A DNA stretch of 64,000 nt from Cercis canadensis. Taxonomy: Eukaryota; Streptophyta; Magnoliopsida; Fabales; Fabaceae. Numbering within the stretch: position 1 is the first letter of the stretch; every line of letters begins with the position of its first letter. The stretch is from assembly GCA_003255065.1 (NCBI GenBank), contig QAOA01004917.1, positions 31,286-95,285 of the forward strand, read 5' to 3'. The notes beneath the pieces are model-generated. The model had not been told where the DNA came from, did not search any database, and was given only the letters and a program-made list of their open reading frames with translations. This document shows, piece after piece, positions 44,401-55,081 of the stretch. The translations under genes were made by a program, and so were the position numbers.

Positions 44401-45589
44401 TTAAGTCTCATAGAGGGTAGCAAACAAGTGCACATCCTCCACCACTTGCTCTTGAAAACTCTTATAAAAAGGTTTTAGCCGATGTCCGTTCACTGGGAAA
44501 GTCTTATTGGTTGCCTCATTCTTGATCTCAACTGCACCATAAGGGAAGACATGAGTCACCACAAAAGGACCCATCCACCTAGAACGAAGCTTGCCGGGCA
44601 TTAGCTTGAGACGAGAATTGTAGAGCAGCACTTTCTAACCAATGTGGAACTCTTTTCTCACCAACAACTTGTCATGGACAGCTTTGGTCTTTTCTTTATT
44701 AATTCTGGAATTCTCATAAGCTTCCAACTTGATTTCTTCCAATTCTTGTAGTTGTAGCTTCCTTTGAGAACCAGCTTGGGCCAAGTCAAGATTACATTGC
44801 TTCACATCCCAATACACCTTATGCTCTATCTCCACTGGAAGGTGGCATGCCTTGCCAAAGACTAGCCTATAAGGCGGCATGCCTATAGGAGTCTTGTAGG
44901 CAGTCCGATAAGCCCACAAAGCATCATCCAGACGCATGCTCCAATCTTTTCTGTTGGGTTGGACAGTCTTCTCTAAAATCTGTTTGATCTCCCTATTTGA
45001 CACTTCTGCTTGCCCATTGGTTTGAGGATGGTAAGGGGTTAACACCTTGTGCACCACACCATACTTTTTCAACAAAGCAGCCATGTGCCTATTGTAGAAG
45101 TGCGAATCTTGGTCACTATATTGCTCTTGGGATGCTGAACCTGCAGAAAATGTGAGTCCTGAAAAAATCTAAAACAACACAAGAATCATCAGTCTGGGTG
45201 GCCTTAGCCTCTACCCATTTAGAAACAAAATCCGCAGCTAATAAGATATACACAAAACCAAAAGAAGTAGGAAATGGACCCATGAAATCAATACCCTACA
45301 CATCAAATATCTAATAAAACAGTAAACGCTGTTGAGGCATCTCATTCCTATAGGAAATATTTCTTGTCCGTTGGCATTGGGCACAATTCTTACAAAAGCT
45401 TTGTGCATCATGAAACATGGTAGGCCAGTAAAGTCCAGAATCTAAAATTTTCCTAGCAGTGCGTTGTGGTCCAAAATGACCACCACATGCAAAATTATGG
45501 CAAAATTGTAAAACATATTTAATCTCATGTCCAGGCACACACCTCCTAATGACTTGATCACTACACAGTCTCCACAAATAGGGGTCATC
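44401..45589 (-). pseudogene. Athila-B integrase
   Basis: Reading leftward: HHCC finger HNFACGGHFGPQRTARKIL and CKNCAQCQRT (45577-45311), then GIDFMGPFPTSFGFVYILLA (Asp 1) across a stop near 45298, a second-Asp region near 45110 with a stop and a changed triplet (DQDSHF), then open 45084-44635: [20 protein letters not shown] (Glu) and [20 protein letters not shown], an Athila signature. The tail 44631-44401 ([28 protein letters not shown]) follows after one stop. Non-functional. Confidence 0.88.
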
Positions 45590-46300
45590 CTAAACATAAA
45601 ATTTGACTTCACTTTTAAGCTTATCTACTTGATGCTTCTTAAAATAAGCAGGTAACTCAGACGCAACTAAGTAATTTACCAAGTCAGCATACCAAGGATC
45701 CTTACCATCTTTACCTTGTAGCTGATAAAGCTGCTCATCCGGGAAGGTCTCTCTGATGGGAAGGCTATCCAAAATCAGTGGGATCCGGCTCAAGTGATCT
45801 GCTACCAAGTTCTCAACTCCACTCTTGTCTCTGATCTTAAGGTCAAATTCTTGCAAGAGTAGCATCCATCTAATAAGCCTAGGCTTTGCATCCAACTTCT
45901 TGAGCAAGTTCTTCAAAGCTGCATGGTCGGAGAAAGCAATTACTTTAGAATTTAGTAAGTATGAACGGAATTTATCTAAAGCAAACACAATAGCAAGAAG
46001 CTCTTTCTCAGTGGTGATATAATTTGTTTGGGCAGCAGCCAGAGTTCGAGATGCATAATAAATGACATAGGACAACTTGTCGACTCGTTGTGCAAGGACA
46101 GCGCCTACTGCAAAGTTCGATGCATCACACATTAGCTCAAAGGGAAACTCCCAATTAGGTGGCTGCATGATGGGAGGAGAAGTAAGGCTCTGCTTCAGCT
46201 GATCAAAGGCTACTCTGCACTGCCTATCAAATTTGAAATCTACTTCTTTTTGGAGAAGCCTAGACAATGGAAGGGTAATCTTGCTGAAGTTCTGGATGAA
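45590..46300 (-). pseudogene. Athila-B RNase H
   Basis: [40 protein letters not shown] (catalytic Asp), [20 protein letters not shown] (Glu), [31 protein letters not shown] (Asp), and [12 protein letters not shown]. Open 46267-45590 for 225 codons. A TGA near 46300, at an expected Arg codon after HAGFYR, separates it from the RT. The catalytic residues look complete. Confidence 0.88.
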
Positions 46301-47068
46301 TCACCTGTAAAACCCTGCATGACCAAGAAAGGAACGCACTTCCCGCACACAAGTAGGGTAGGTTAAAGAGGAAATAACATCTATCTTAGCCTTATCTACT
46401 TCAAGTCCTTTGCTAGAAATTACATGCCCTAAAACTATGTCTTGTTCTACTATGAAATGACATTTCTCAAAATTAAGGACAAGGTTAGTCTCAATGCATC
46501 TATCAAGTACTCTAGCAAGGCTATCTAAACAAGCATCACAGGAGGATCCATATACAGTAAAGTCATCCATAAATACTTCCATGCAGTGTTCTAAAAATTT
46601 AGAAAATATGCTCACTATACATTGTTGGAATGTACCAAGGGCATTACAAAGGCTAAAAGGCATCCTTCTATATGCAAATGTGCCGAATGGACAGGTAAAA
46701 GTCATCTTCTCCTGATCCTCCGGGGCTATATGAATCTGAAAATAGCCTGAAAAACCATCTAGGAAGCAGTAATGGGACTTCCCTGCCAACCTCTCCAGCA
46801 TCTGATCAATGAAAGGCAGAGGGAAGTGATCCTTCCTTGTTGCCTGGTTGAGTCTTCTATAGTCGATGCAGACGCGCCAGCTGTTCTGCACTCTAATGGG
46901 AATCAACTCATTCTTCTCATTGGCCACTACAGTGATGCCACTTTTCTTGGGAACCACTTGCACTGGACTCACCCATTTACTGTCTGAGATAGGGTAGATT
47001 ATGCCGACTGATAACAGCTTACTCACTTCTTTCTTGACCACATCCAGAATCAACGGGTTAAGTCGCCT
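46301..47068 (-). pseudogene. Athila-B reverse transcriptase
   Basis: Open 47053-46301: ILDVVKKEVSKLLSVGIIYP, WVSPVQVVPKKSGITVVANE, WRVCIDYRRLNQATRKDHFP, FPLPFIDQMLERLAGKSHYC, FLDGFSGYFQIHIAPEDQEK, EVFMDDFTVYGSSCD with the MDDF variant of YxDD typical of Athila, and VRSFLGHAGFYR. A TAA at about 47058 (Gln expected) separates it from the protease frame. Confidence 0.9.
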
Positions 47069-48031
47069 TTACGGCTGCCTTACTAGTTTAGCTTCTTCCT
47101 CCAGTAAAATTTGATGCATGCAGGTGGAAGGGCTAATGCCAGGAATGTCTGCAAGTGTCCATCCGATGGCTGTCTTCCGCTGCTTCAAGATCTGCAACAA
47201 CCTCTCTTCTTGTTCAAGTTGCAGATTGTTGGCTATGATGACAGGCAACTTCTCTTCTTCTACCAGGAAGGCATACTTGAGATGATCAGGTAACGGTTTC
47301 AGCTCCAGTAAAGGTGGCTGCTGTACAGAGGGGACTAATTTGGTTGGAGATGCCAAATCTGTTGCCTGAAGCTCAGCAACACCTGCAAGCTCTGCACTAT
47401 GCTCCAAAACAGTCTCATCATATCCCAAATAGTTAGAAATTTCAGAACAGGCAACACAACTCCCATCACAATTAGTACATGCAGGGCACTCTAAAGTATC
47501 TAGCAAGCCTATTATATCAGGAAATTTAGCTAACAATTCAGCATGCACATCATCAACTAGCAGGTCTATGACATCTATTTGGAACACTGAATGCTCTTCT
47601 AGAGGGTGTTTCATGGCATCATTTAAATTAAAACGAATTACAGTGTCACCAAATTCCATGGAAAGGGTACTAGCATGCACATCAATTATGGTCTTAGCAG
47701 TTTTAAGGAAAGGTCTACCCAAGATCAAAGGGGCATGTCCAGATGTAGACTCATCCTCCATATTTAACACATAAAAATCAGTTGAAAATATTAAATCATT
47801 TACCCTAACCAAAACATCCTCAAGAAAGCCTGCAGGATATGTTGTGCTTCTATTTGCAAGTTGAATGACTACTCCAGTGGGCTTGAGTTCTCCAATCTGC
47901 AGTGATGAATAGATGGCCTTGGGCATCACGTTGATTGAAGCTCCCAGATCTAGCATGGCATTTGTAAACTGCTTGTCTCCAATAATGTAGGGAATGGTGA
48001 AAGTCCCAAGATCAGTGCACTTGGATGGCAA
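47069..48031 (-). pseudogene. Athila-B protease and linker
   Basis: Open for 320 codons: LGTFTIPYIIGDKQFTNAML, then DLGASINVMPKAIYSSLQIG, the retropepsin D-x-GAS site, and HAPLILGRPFLKTAKTIIDV, the second hydrophobic-G motif. After it a long linker with CPACTNCDGSCVACSE and LLELKPLPDHLKYAFLVEEE, and the start of the RT extension, IGWTLADIPGISPSTCMHQI. The frame is intact internally; a stop lies directly upstream. Confidence 0.88.
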
Positions 48032-49035
48032 GTTAGGCTAAATCATGGCTGACACGTTTCTTCCCATGCTCACTTTCTCATTACCCTTCAGTTTCCTCTT
48101 ATGGGTACACAAATCCTTAAGAAATCTTGCATACTTGGGAATCTGTTTGATGGCTTCCAGGAGAGGTATATTGACTTCTACCTTCCTAAAGGTATTCATG
48201 ATCTCTCTATCTAGCTCATGCTCAGCAATTTTCTTGGACTGTGTAACTCTGTTTGGAAAGGGAAGAGGAATGTTGGGGATAGAGCTCTCTGCCTGGTCCT
48301 GAAGGTGGAATGGCTACTGTTTTGGGATAACTTGAGGGGCTGCAGGGTCTGGATCCTTTTCTTGGATAGAATTAGGGACTGTGGAAGGCAGGCTAGGTTC
48401 TGGAACACTCACCTCCTTGCCACTACGCAGGGTTATGGCACTCACATTGCCTCTCGGATTAGTGACTGTTTTAGAGGGTAAACTGCCAGAACCTGAGACT
48501 TCAACTCACTAATGGTGGTTGTAAGTTGGCCTATCTGAGTCTCCAAGCTCTAAATGCTAGTCTCAGTCCTCTGTTGGAACTGGATGTTGCTGCTAGCCAA
48601 CTGCTTCACTAAATCTTCTAGGCTCGATTTTGGCTTGTTAGCTTGCTGCATAAGCTGCTTCATTGGTGCTTGGAACTGCTGGTTGCTTGAACTTACATTG
48701 TATCTAGGTTGTTGTGGCTAGTACGTTTGTTGCTACTAGTAGGTTTGGCTAGAATTGCCTCCATACCTCAAGTTCGGGTGATCTCTCCAACCAGGGTTGT
48801 ATGTAGAAGAGTGGGGGTCATATCTGGGCTGCTAGTAAGGTCTGCCAGGAAAGACACCAGCCATTATTTTAGTGTTATCCTAGAGGGTAGGGCACTAATC
48901 CGTCGGATGATTGGTTATGGCACAAATTCCACATAGCTTGGCCAGAGCTTGAACTTGTGTGTGGCCCATTGCTAACTGTCTAACCAAAGAGGTCAGTTCC
49001 TCTAAACGGTTCTCCACCCTCTGTTGATCCACCAT
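48032..49035 (-). pseudogene. Athila-B gag C-terminus with zinc knuckle
   Basis: Reading leftward from gag: a CCHC-like knuckle, CGICAITNHPTDxC (about 48930-48885), where x is a TAG at an expected Gln; then Gln/Tyr/Pro-rich sequence (QPRYDPHSSTYNPGW, QQPRYNVSSSNQQFQ) with several TAG stops, a coiled segment (SLETQIGQLTTTISELKSQ), and a Lys-rich block leading to the protease. ORFs called on the plus strand here are shadows. Confidence 0.75.
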
Positions 49036-49875
49036 CTACACCTCATTCACTCCCCTAGCAGGAGTAACCATCCTTGTGCCAAATTGTTGTGCATTGGTTG
49101 CCATATTTTTTATTAAGTCTCTTGCAGCCGCAGGGGTCTTGTCCACCAAGGCACCTGCAGAAGCAGCATCCATATAACTCCTATCCATAGGAAGAAAACC
49201 TTTATAGAAGTACTGGATGAGTAGTTGGTCACTGATTTGGTCATGAGGGCAGCTCCCACATAGTTTCTCAAATCTCTCCCAGTATTCATGTAATGTCTCT
49301 CTACTATGTTGCCTTATGCCACATATCTCTTTCCGGATGGCAGCAGCTCTTGAGGCAGGGAAGAATCTTTCAAGAAAGCACCTCTTTAAGTCATTCCAGC
49401 ATGTGATGATGGATGACTGCAAGTATAGCCAATCCTCTGCGGCTCTATCTAATGAAAAGGGAAAAGCCCTAAGCTTGATATGCTCCTTTTCAATTGATTG
49501 AGGCTTCATGGTAGAACACACTATGTGAAATTCCTTCAAATGCTTGTGAGGATTTTCACCTACAAGTCCATGAAACTTTGGGAGCAAGTGTATTAATCCA
49601 GATTTTAATTCAAAATTGGCATCAGGATATTGAATACACAAAGATTGGTGATTATCATCAGGGGCAGTCAATTCCTTAAGAGTCCTAGCCCTAACATGCA
49701 TGTCATTATTTCTAGCCCCATTATTAGCAGCAAGATCAACCTCAGGATTAATGTCATTTGCAGCCATATTATGCTCTATATGATTAGGAGTTCTACGTGC
49801 CCTAGCAAGTGTGTGCAAAGTTCTCTCTATTTCAGAATCACATTCAAGTAGTTCAAAATGAGAGGACCGAGTCAT
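49036..49875 (-). pseudogene. Athila-B gag
   Basis: Open for 279 codons from ATG 49875: SSHFELLECDSEIERTLHTL, FELKSGLIHLLPKFHGLVGE, NPHKHLKEFHIVCSTMKPQ, FPFSLDRAAEDWLYLQSSI, FFPASRAAAIRKEICGIRQH, ETLHEYWERFEKLCGSCPHD, GALVDKTPAAARDLIKNMA. The capsid part of this gag is intact, better than in Athila-A. It would assemble the element's particle; downstream stops make the whole element dead on its own, though the protein itself could be made. Confidence 0.88.
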
Positions 49876-50758
49876 ACACCATGCAAATAAGATGACAGAA
49901 ACACTCTAAAACACATTAAACATACAGAAACAGAAAAATAAGGAAACAGTGAAAGAAAGGGGCAAAAACCAAAACACACCAAATGCACTAAACAAAGGCA
50001 AAAAGACACCAAAATAACACTAGTTTACCCATCTAAAAAATTTTAAAAAATTTTCTACCACCACAACATGAAAGCTTGATGAAAATGAAACTCAAAAATT
50101 AAATAAAAAATCTTAAAAAATTGAAAAAGTGGTCAAAAAGACGGAATTCGGCTTAAAAATGCATACCTCATGGCATAAACAATGACTATTGATTTTCAGG
50201 CCATTTTTCTTCAACTGACCAAGTTTCAAGTCAATTAGAGCACAAAAGTTTGGCCAGAACAGTACACGCGAAAACCACTAAATCAAACTGAAGCAAGGGC
50301 AAAACAAAGGGAAATTGGCACCAAGGCACTAGAATTCACACAATGGAACCCTAAAACATCAAAGGAAACAAAACAACAAGAAAAAACTATCACCACAATG
50401 CTCAAAAAGTATAAAAAGTTTTGCCAAAAAGTGAACAAAGACGACAAATGAGACAAAATAATGGCAAAGGAGGCTAAACAAGGGCAATAACAACACAAAG
50501 TTCACCTCACAATGCTTCTCACAATGCAATTCCTTAGTCCACCAATTTGCAGCTCAATCCAAGTTGATGAGAGTTAAAAACAACACAAAAACAGAAACAC
50601 TAAACAGGGAAAGAAAACTTAAACAAATAAACAAAACAAAATAGGAAAGTAAGTAGAACAGGAAGAGAATGATGAAGAACAATGGCCAGAAACGAGAAAA
50701 ATAAGCAAACAAAACAGTAACAAAAGAGTCCTAAGAAGATTAATATGTTAGGTGAATT
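49876..50758 (-). other. Athila-B leader, no gene
   Basis: Untranslated leader between gag and primer site, A-rich on the plus strand. ORF 50283-50498 has no domain. Similar to the Athila-A leader. Confidence 0.6.
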
Positions 50759-50775
50759 CCCCGGCAACGGCGCCA
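50759..50775 (-). other. Athila-B primer binding site (tRNA-Asp type)
   Basis: Minus strand TGGCGCCGTTGCCGGGG, an exact tRNA-Asp-type site. The next bases should be the end of a minus-strand LTR, but the sequence is the start of an LTR on the plus strand. Confidence 0.92.
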
Positions 50776-50779
50776 AAAT

Positions 50780-51141
50780 TTTGTTTTCCTTATACTTAAT
50801 TCTTTTAGTGTGTGTTTCTAGTGATTTTTATGGCCTTTAGACATGTTTTGTAAATTTGGATTTGTTGGTGCTTATAGATTTTAATTGCTTAACTATTGAA
50901 TTCTAGCACTGCTTACGTTTTTCACCATATCTTTGGCTATAGATGTTTGATTATGTGATTCCAGTTTCGTTGGAAAGCTGACAGAAAATGCTACATTTCA
51001 TATGAAGAGCCCAGAAGTTGATTCTCGCGTCTGGACAACTGAAATTCACGTTCAAGCAGTCTAGATTTTCTACATCCGCCCAGCATTGACCGATTCCTTT
51101 CCTTAGGCCTGCCTATTGGACCAGAGCATGTTTATTTAGGC
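50780..51141 (+). mobile_element. Athila-B LTR start, plus orientation, truncated
   Basis: Matches 41327-41690 (LTR positions about 20-390) in the plus direction: ttagtgtgtgtttctagtga, cagaaaatgctacatttcat, ctattggaccag. It shares a TTTG with the primer-site side at the junction and ends where Copia-2 coding resumes. Confidence 0.85.
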
Positions 51142-51530
51142 CAAACCCTGAGGACTTTGCAGGTAACACTTCTCCCACTTCTCCTCCAATTTATCATTCT
51201 GCTTTACAGTCAATGGATAGCATAGACCCTGGTACTTGGATAGTGGACATAGGTGCCTCAAACCACATGTGTGTGAACCTCAATTTACTTGCTCATCCCA
51301 GACCAGTAACACACTTACCTTCAGTTTTCTTACCTGATGGTTCTGTCAAACTAGTTCACCAAGTAGGCAATGTACATCTTAGTCCCTCTCTCACTCTCAT
51401 AGATGCATTATATGTACCTAGCTTCAAATTTAACCTTCTCTCTGTTAGAAAACTTGCCAAAATAGCTCAAATACATTTCATTTTTCTCCCTAATAAATGC
51501 ATTTTGTAGGACCCACAGACTGAAGATGTT
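51142..51530 (+). pseudogene. Copia-2 protease
   Basis: Coding resumes with EDFAGNTSPTSPPIYHSALQ, then DPGTWIVDIGASNHMCVN, the Copia protease site with DIG instead of DSG, a change of the catalytic triad's second residue. LIDALYVPSFKFNLLSVRKL follows. A TAG at 51507-51509 stands at an expected Gln. Confidence 0.85.
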
Positions 51531-52690
51531 CTAGCAGTAGGTAGAATCATTGGAAATCTATACATTTTAGACAAAACATCCTTTCATGCTTCTTATATTC
51601 CATGTAATAATCGATTTGATTTGATCAAATCTCCCTGTAATTCAGCTTCTGATTACTTTCATAATCCTTGTACTGCCAATGCTATTTCAAATAACATTTC
51701 TACAATTTTATGGCACAATAGACTTGGTCATGCCTCTTCAAAGGCTTTACAACTCATTTCTTTTTTACAAAATATTGATTCCACCCAATTTTCACCCTGT
51801 GACATCTGTCATAAATCCAAGCAGCATCGTTTATCATTTCCCCTTAGTAACACTAGCACAAATGTTGTTTTTGACCTTTTGCACATAGACTTATGGGGGC
51901 CTTATAGTAAAGCTTCTATAACAGGAGCACATTATATGTTAACTGTGGTTGATGATCATAGTAGAGCCATTTGGGTTTTTATGCTTCATCACAAACATCA
52001 AACTCTGCAAACATTGCAATCTTTCTTCAAAATAGTGACAACTCAGTTTAGAAAAGCAATCAAATGCATTAGGACAACAATGGTTCTGAATTTACTAACT
52101 TTGCATTCCAATCTTTTTTATCTGAGTTAGGAGTTTTACACCACAAAAGCTGTGTCTATACTCCCCAACAGAATGGGATAGTTGAAAGAAAACACAAGCA
52201 TATCTTACAAACTGGTAGAGCTCTTATGTTTCAAGCAAGTTTACCAATTAAATTTTGGAGTCACTCCCTTCTCATGGCTGCATATATCATAAATCGATTG
52301 CCTACTAGTATACTGAATTGGAAAACCCCTATGAACTTTTACATCATAAACCACCTGACTAGCCTTTTTAGGTGTTTTCATTCCTTATGCTATGCCACTA
52401 ACATTCACCCTCACAAGGATAAGTTTGAAGCACATGCATGTAAATGTGTTTTTATAGGATATGTCACTGGAAAAAAGGCATATAGGCTTTATGACCTGCA
52501 CACACATCAAATATATACTTGCAAAGATGTTATCTTTCATGAAAACATCTTTCCTTTTGAGAAAATCCTTACTGAAGGCAGTACCATATCTCTTCCTATT
52601 CCTTTTCTTGATTCTCATATCCCTCCTGAGACACAACCTTCTACATCCACTGATTTACCTAATGTAACTCCTGTTCATGACCTAAATTAA
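51531..52690 (+). pseudogene. Copia-2 integrase
   Basis: TILWHNRLGHASSKALQLIS and CDICHKSKQHRLSFPLSNTS form the zinc finger; VFDLLHIDLWGPYSKASITG holds the first Asp and HYMLTVVDDHSRAIWVFML the following fold. A frameshift near 52075 hits the second-Asp block; the Glu block QNGIVERKHKHILQTGRALM is in another frame at 52170-52230, then INRLPTSILNWKTPM and CVFIGYVTGKKAYRLYDLHT. A TAA at 52688-52690 replaces an expected Gln. Confidence 0.85.
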
Positions 52691-53760
52691 TTGGATCTCA
52701 CTTCTGATTCTATTCCCCATATTTCTTCTCCATCTCCTTCACCTGAACAGCATCATATTCCCTTGTCTCCTACGATTTCTATACCTCCCTTACAACATAG
52801 CACTAGACAAAAATCTAAACCAACTTGGCTTTCTGATTTTATCTCAAATGTATTCCTTCCTTCAAATTTACCTGTTGTTCTCCCTGCCTCACCTGCACTT
52901 GCTACATCCAGATCTTCACCCTATACACCAACCACCTTCCCTTATCACCATTCACCCATTTTCACACATAACTACATGAGTTTTCTGGAAAATGTGTCCT
53001 TTGTTCTAGAACCTTGCTCTTACTACCATGCTAGCAAAAATGATAAGTGGGTTGAGGCCATGAACAAAGAGTTGCAAGCACTTGAATCTAACCATACTTG
53101 GGACTTAGTTCCTTTACCTAAAGGCAAGAAGGCCATTGGTTCTAAATGGGTTTATAAAGTAAAGTACTTGGCTGATGGCACCATTTACCGCTACAAGACC
53201 ATATTGGTTGCCTAAGGTTATCACCAGATTGTGGGGGTTCATTATAAAGACAGCTTCTCTTCAATGGCCAAGCTTGTCACAATGAGGATGTTGTTGGCCA
53301 TTCCTACTGCAAAAGATTGGCCTCTCCATCAGTTAGACATCAACAATGCTTTTCTCCATGGCTATCTCAATGAAGAAATCTACATGCTTCCACCTCAGGG
53401 GTATACCAAAGCTTAGCCACAGGAAGTTTTCCTTTTAAAACGTTTTCTCTATGGGTTAAAGCAAGCCTCTCGCCAATGGAATGCAGAATTCTATGCTAAA
53501 CTTTAGGATTTTGGTTTTCTGCAGAGTGCTCACGACCACTGTTTGTTTACCATGCACACATCTCATTCTTTCTTGGTTCTTTTGGTATATGTTGATGATG
53601 TTTTGATCACAGGAACTCATGAGGCTGACATCCAAAGAGTAAAAGATTTTCTTCATTCTACCTTTACTATCAAAGACATGGGATATGCAAAATATTTTTT
53701 GGGCATTGAAATTGCTCGTGGCTCACAAGGCACCTATGTTACATAGAGGAAGTATATCCT
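52691..53760 (+). pseudogene. Copia-2 reverse transcriptase
   Basis: Pro/Ser-rich linker, then WVEAMNKELQALESNHTWDL, KKAIGSKWVYKVKYLADGTI, HQLDINNAFLHGYLNEEIYM, LYGLKQASRQWNAEFYAKL, LVYVDDVLITGTHE with the YVDD site (about 53586), and KYFLGIEIARGSQGTYVT. In-frame stops at 53213, 53414, 53504 and 53744 all stand at codons where relatives have Gln. Confidence 0.88.
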
Positions 53761-54545
53761 GGACATTTTACAGGATGCTGGCCTCCTTAGTTCCAAGCTT
53801 GTGGCTACTCCATTACCTAAGGGCCAACACTTTTCTTCTACTGGTGCCCTTTTACCTTCACCAGAGAGGCATAGAAGACTTGTTGGCAAGCTCTTGTACT
53901 TAAATCTCACTCGCCCTGACATTACCCATGCAGTCCAACAACTCGGTCAATATATTCAGTCCCCTACACAAGCACATTGGAATGGTGCTATACATGTACT
54001 CAAGTACCTTAAAGGTATTCCTTCCAAGGGATTGTTCTTTTCTGCTACCTCTAATTTTTGTTACTGCGTATTGTGATGCAGATTTGGCTGCTTGTAAGGA
54101 TATTCGCAGGTCAATCACAGGTTATTGTGTGTCACTTGGATCCTCCCTCATTTCTTGGAAGACTAAGAAACAATCCACTGTCAGTAGGTCTTTTGCAGAG
54201 GCAGAATATCAAAGTCTTGCCATTACTGTGTGTGAGCTCCAATGGATTAGCTATATATTGAAGGATTTTCACATTAGCATTCCTCTACCTATTCCTCTTC
54301 GGTGTGACAATCTCGCTGCCCTCCATATTACAGCTAATCCGATTTTCCATGAAAGGACCAAGCACCTTGAAATTGACTGCCACCTAGTTCGTGACAAGTT
54401 TAAGGAAGGTTTTGTTCTTCCTCAGCACATTTCTACCAAGTCACAACTAGCTGATATCTTTACGAAGAATCTTGCAGGGCCTCAGTTTCACTCTATCCTT
54501 TCCAAGTTAGGCTTGGTTGATTTTCATCATCCTTCTGCTCCAACT
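53761..54545 (+). pseudogene. Copia-2 RNase H
   Basis: YRRLVGKLLYL-like block (HRRLVGKLLYLNLTRPDITH), HVLKYLKGIPSKGLFF, a frameshift near 54058, then AYCDADLAACKDIRRSITGY (catalytic Asp), SWKTKKQSTVSRSFAEAEYQ (Glu), RCDNLAALHITANPIFHERT (Asp) and LADIFTKNLAGPQFH. It ends in a stop at 54546-54548 just before the polypurine tract. Confidence 0.88.
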
Positions 54546-54548
54546 TAA

Positions 54549-54560
54549 GGGGGGGGGGGA
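54549..54560 (+). other. Copia-2 polypurine tract
   Basis: A run of about eleven G followed by A, after the RNase H stop and before the LTR. Confidence 0.85.
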
Positions 54561-54850
54561 TATAGAGATTATTTATTTACTTTCTGTCTAAGTTTCATAA
54601 ACCAGATTGGTTAGTTAACTTACTGTGTACAATTAGTTCTTTAACTGAGCTTAGTTAGTCTGTTAATATTTAGTTAGCTTAGCTGATCTGCCTAGCTTAT
54701 GTGGCATTCTTTGTGTGGTTCAGTTACTATAAATATAGGAAATGGTGTACACTGAATAGTTAGTTGATTGAATATACGGAAAGTTTCCACAATCTTCTCT
54801 GGTATTCCATTTTCATTTCCTGCTAGTTTGATCTTACTGAAGATTTTTCA
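54561..54850 (+). mobile_element. Copia-2 3' LTR
   Basis: Starts TATAGAGATT (first bases TA instead of TG) and ends TGAAGATTTTTCA. 290 bases, with a TATA-like CTATAAATATAGG at 54729-54741. The last 32 bases match the 5' remnant at 39745. Confidence 0.8.
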
Positions 54851-55081
54851 GAGAGCAGAGGAGACCCACAAAAAATTTTCATTTTTTTTCATAGAAGAGT
54901 TTTTATATAATTTGGGTTAAGAGTTTTGGAAGATCATGAGATTGAGCGGCATAGTTGTGAGGTAAAAAAATTTCCCCACCTCTTCTTTTGTAAATTCCAA
55001 CGGTAATGAAATTCCGTTGGAATTTTAAAAAAATTCTATCGGTATTTGGTTCTGTTAGAAAACAGAGATTTTCTTGTAGTG
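54851..55081 (+). mobile_element. CACTA (En/Spm) element end
   Basis: Ends CAGAGATTTTCTTGTAGTG at 55081, the reverse complement of CACTACAAGAAAATCTCTG, the hallmark CACTA terminus. Subterminal inverted words (ccaacggtaatgaaattccg / ttggaatttt, ctatcggtatttgg) precede it. The rest of the element is replaced by Copia-2 on the left. Confidence 0.85.
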
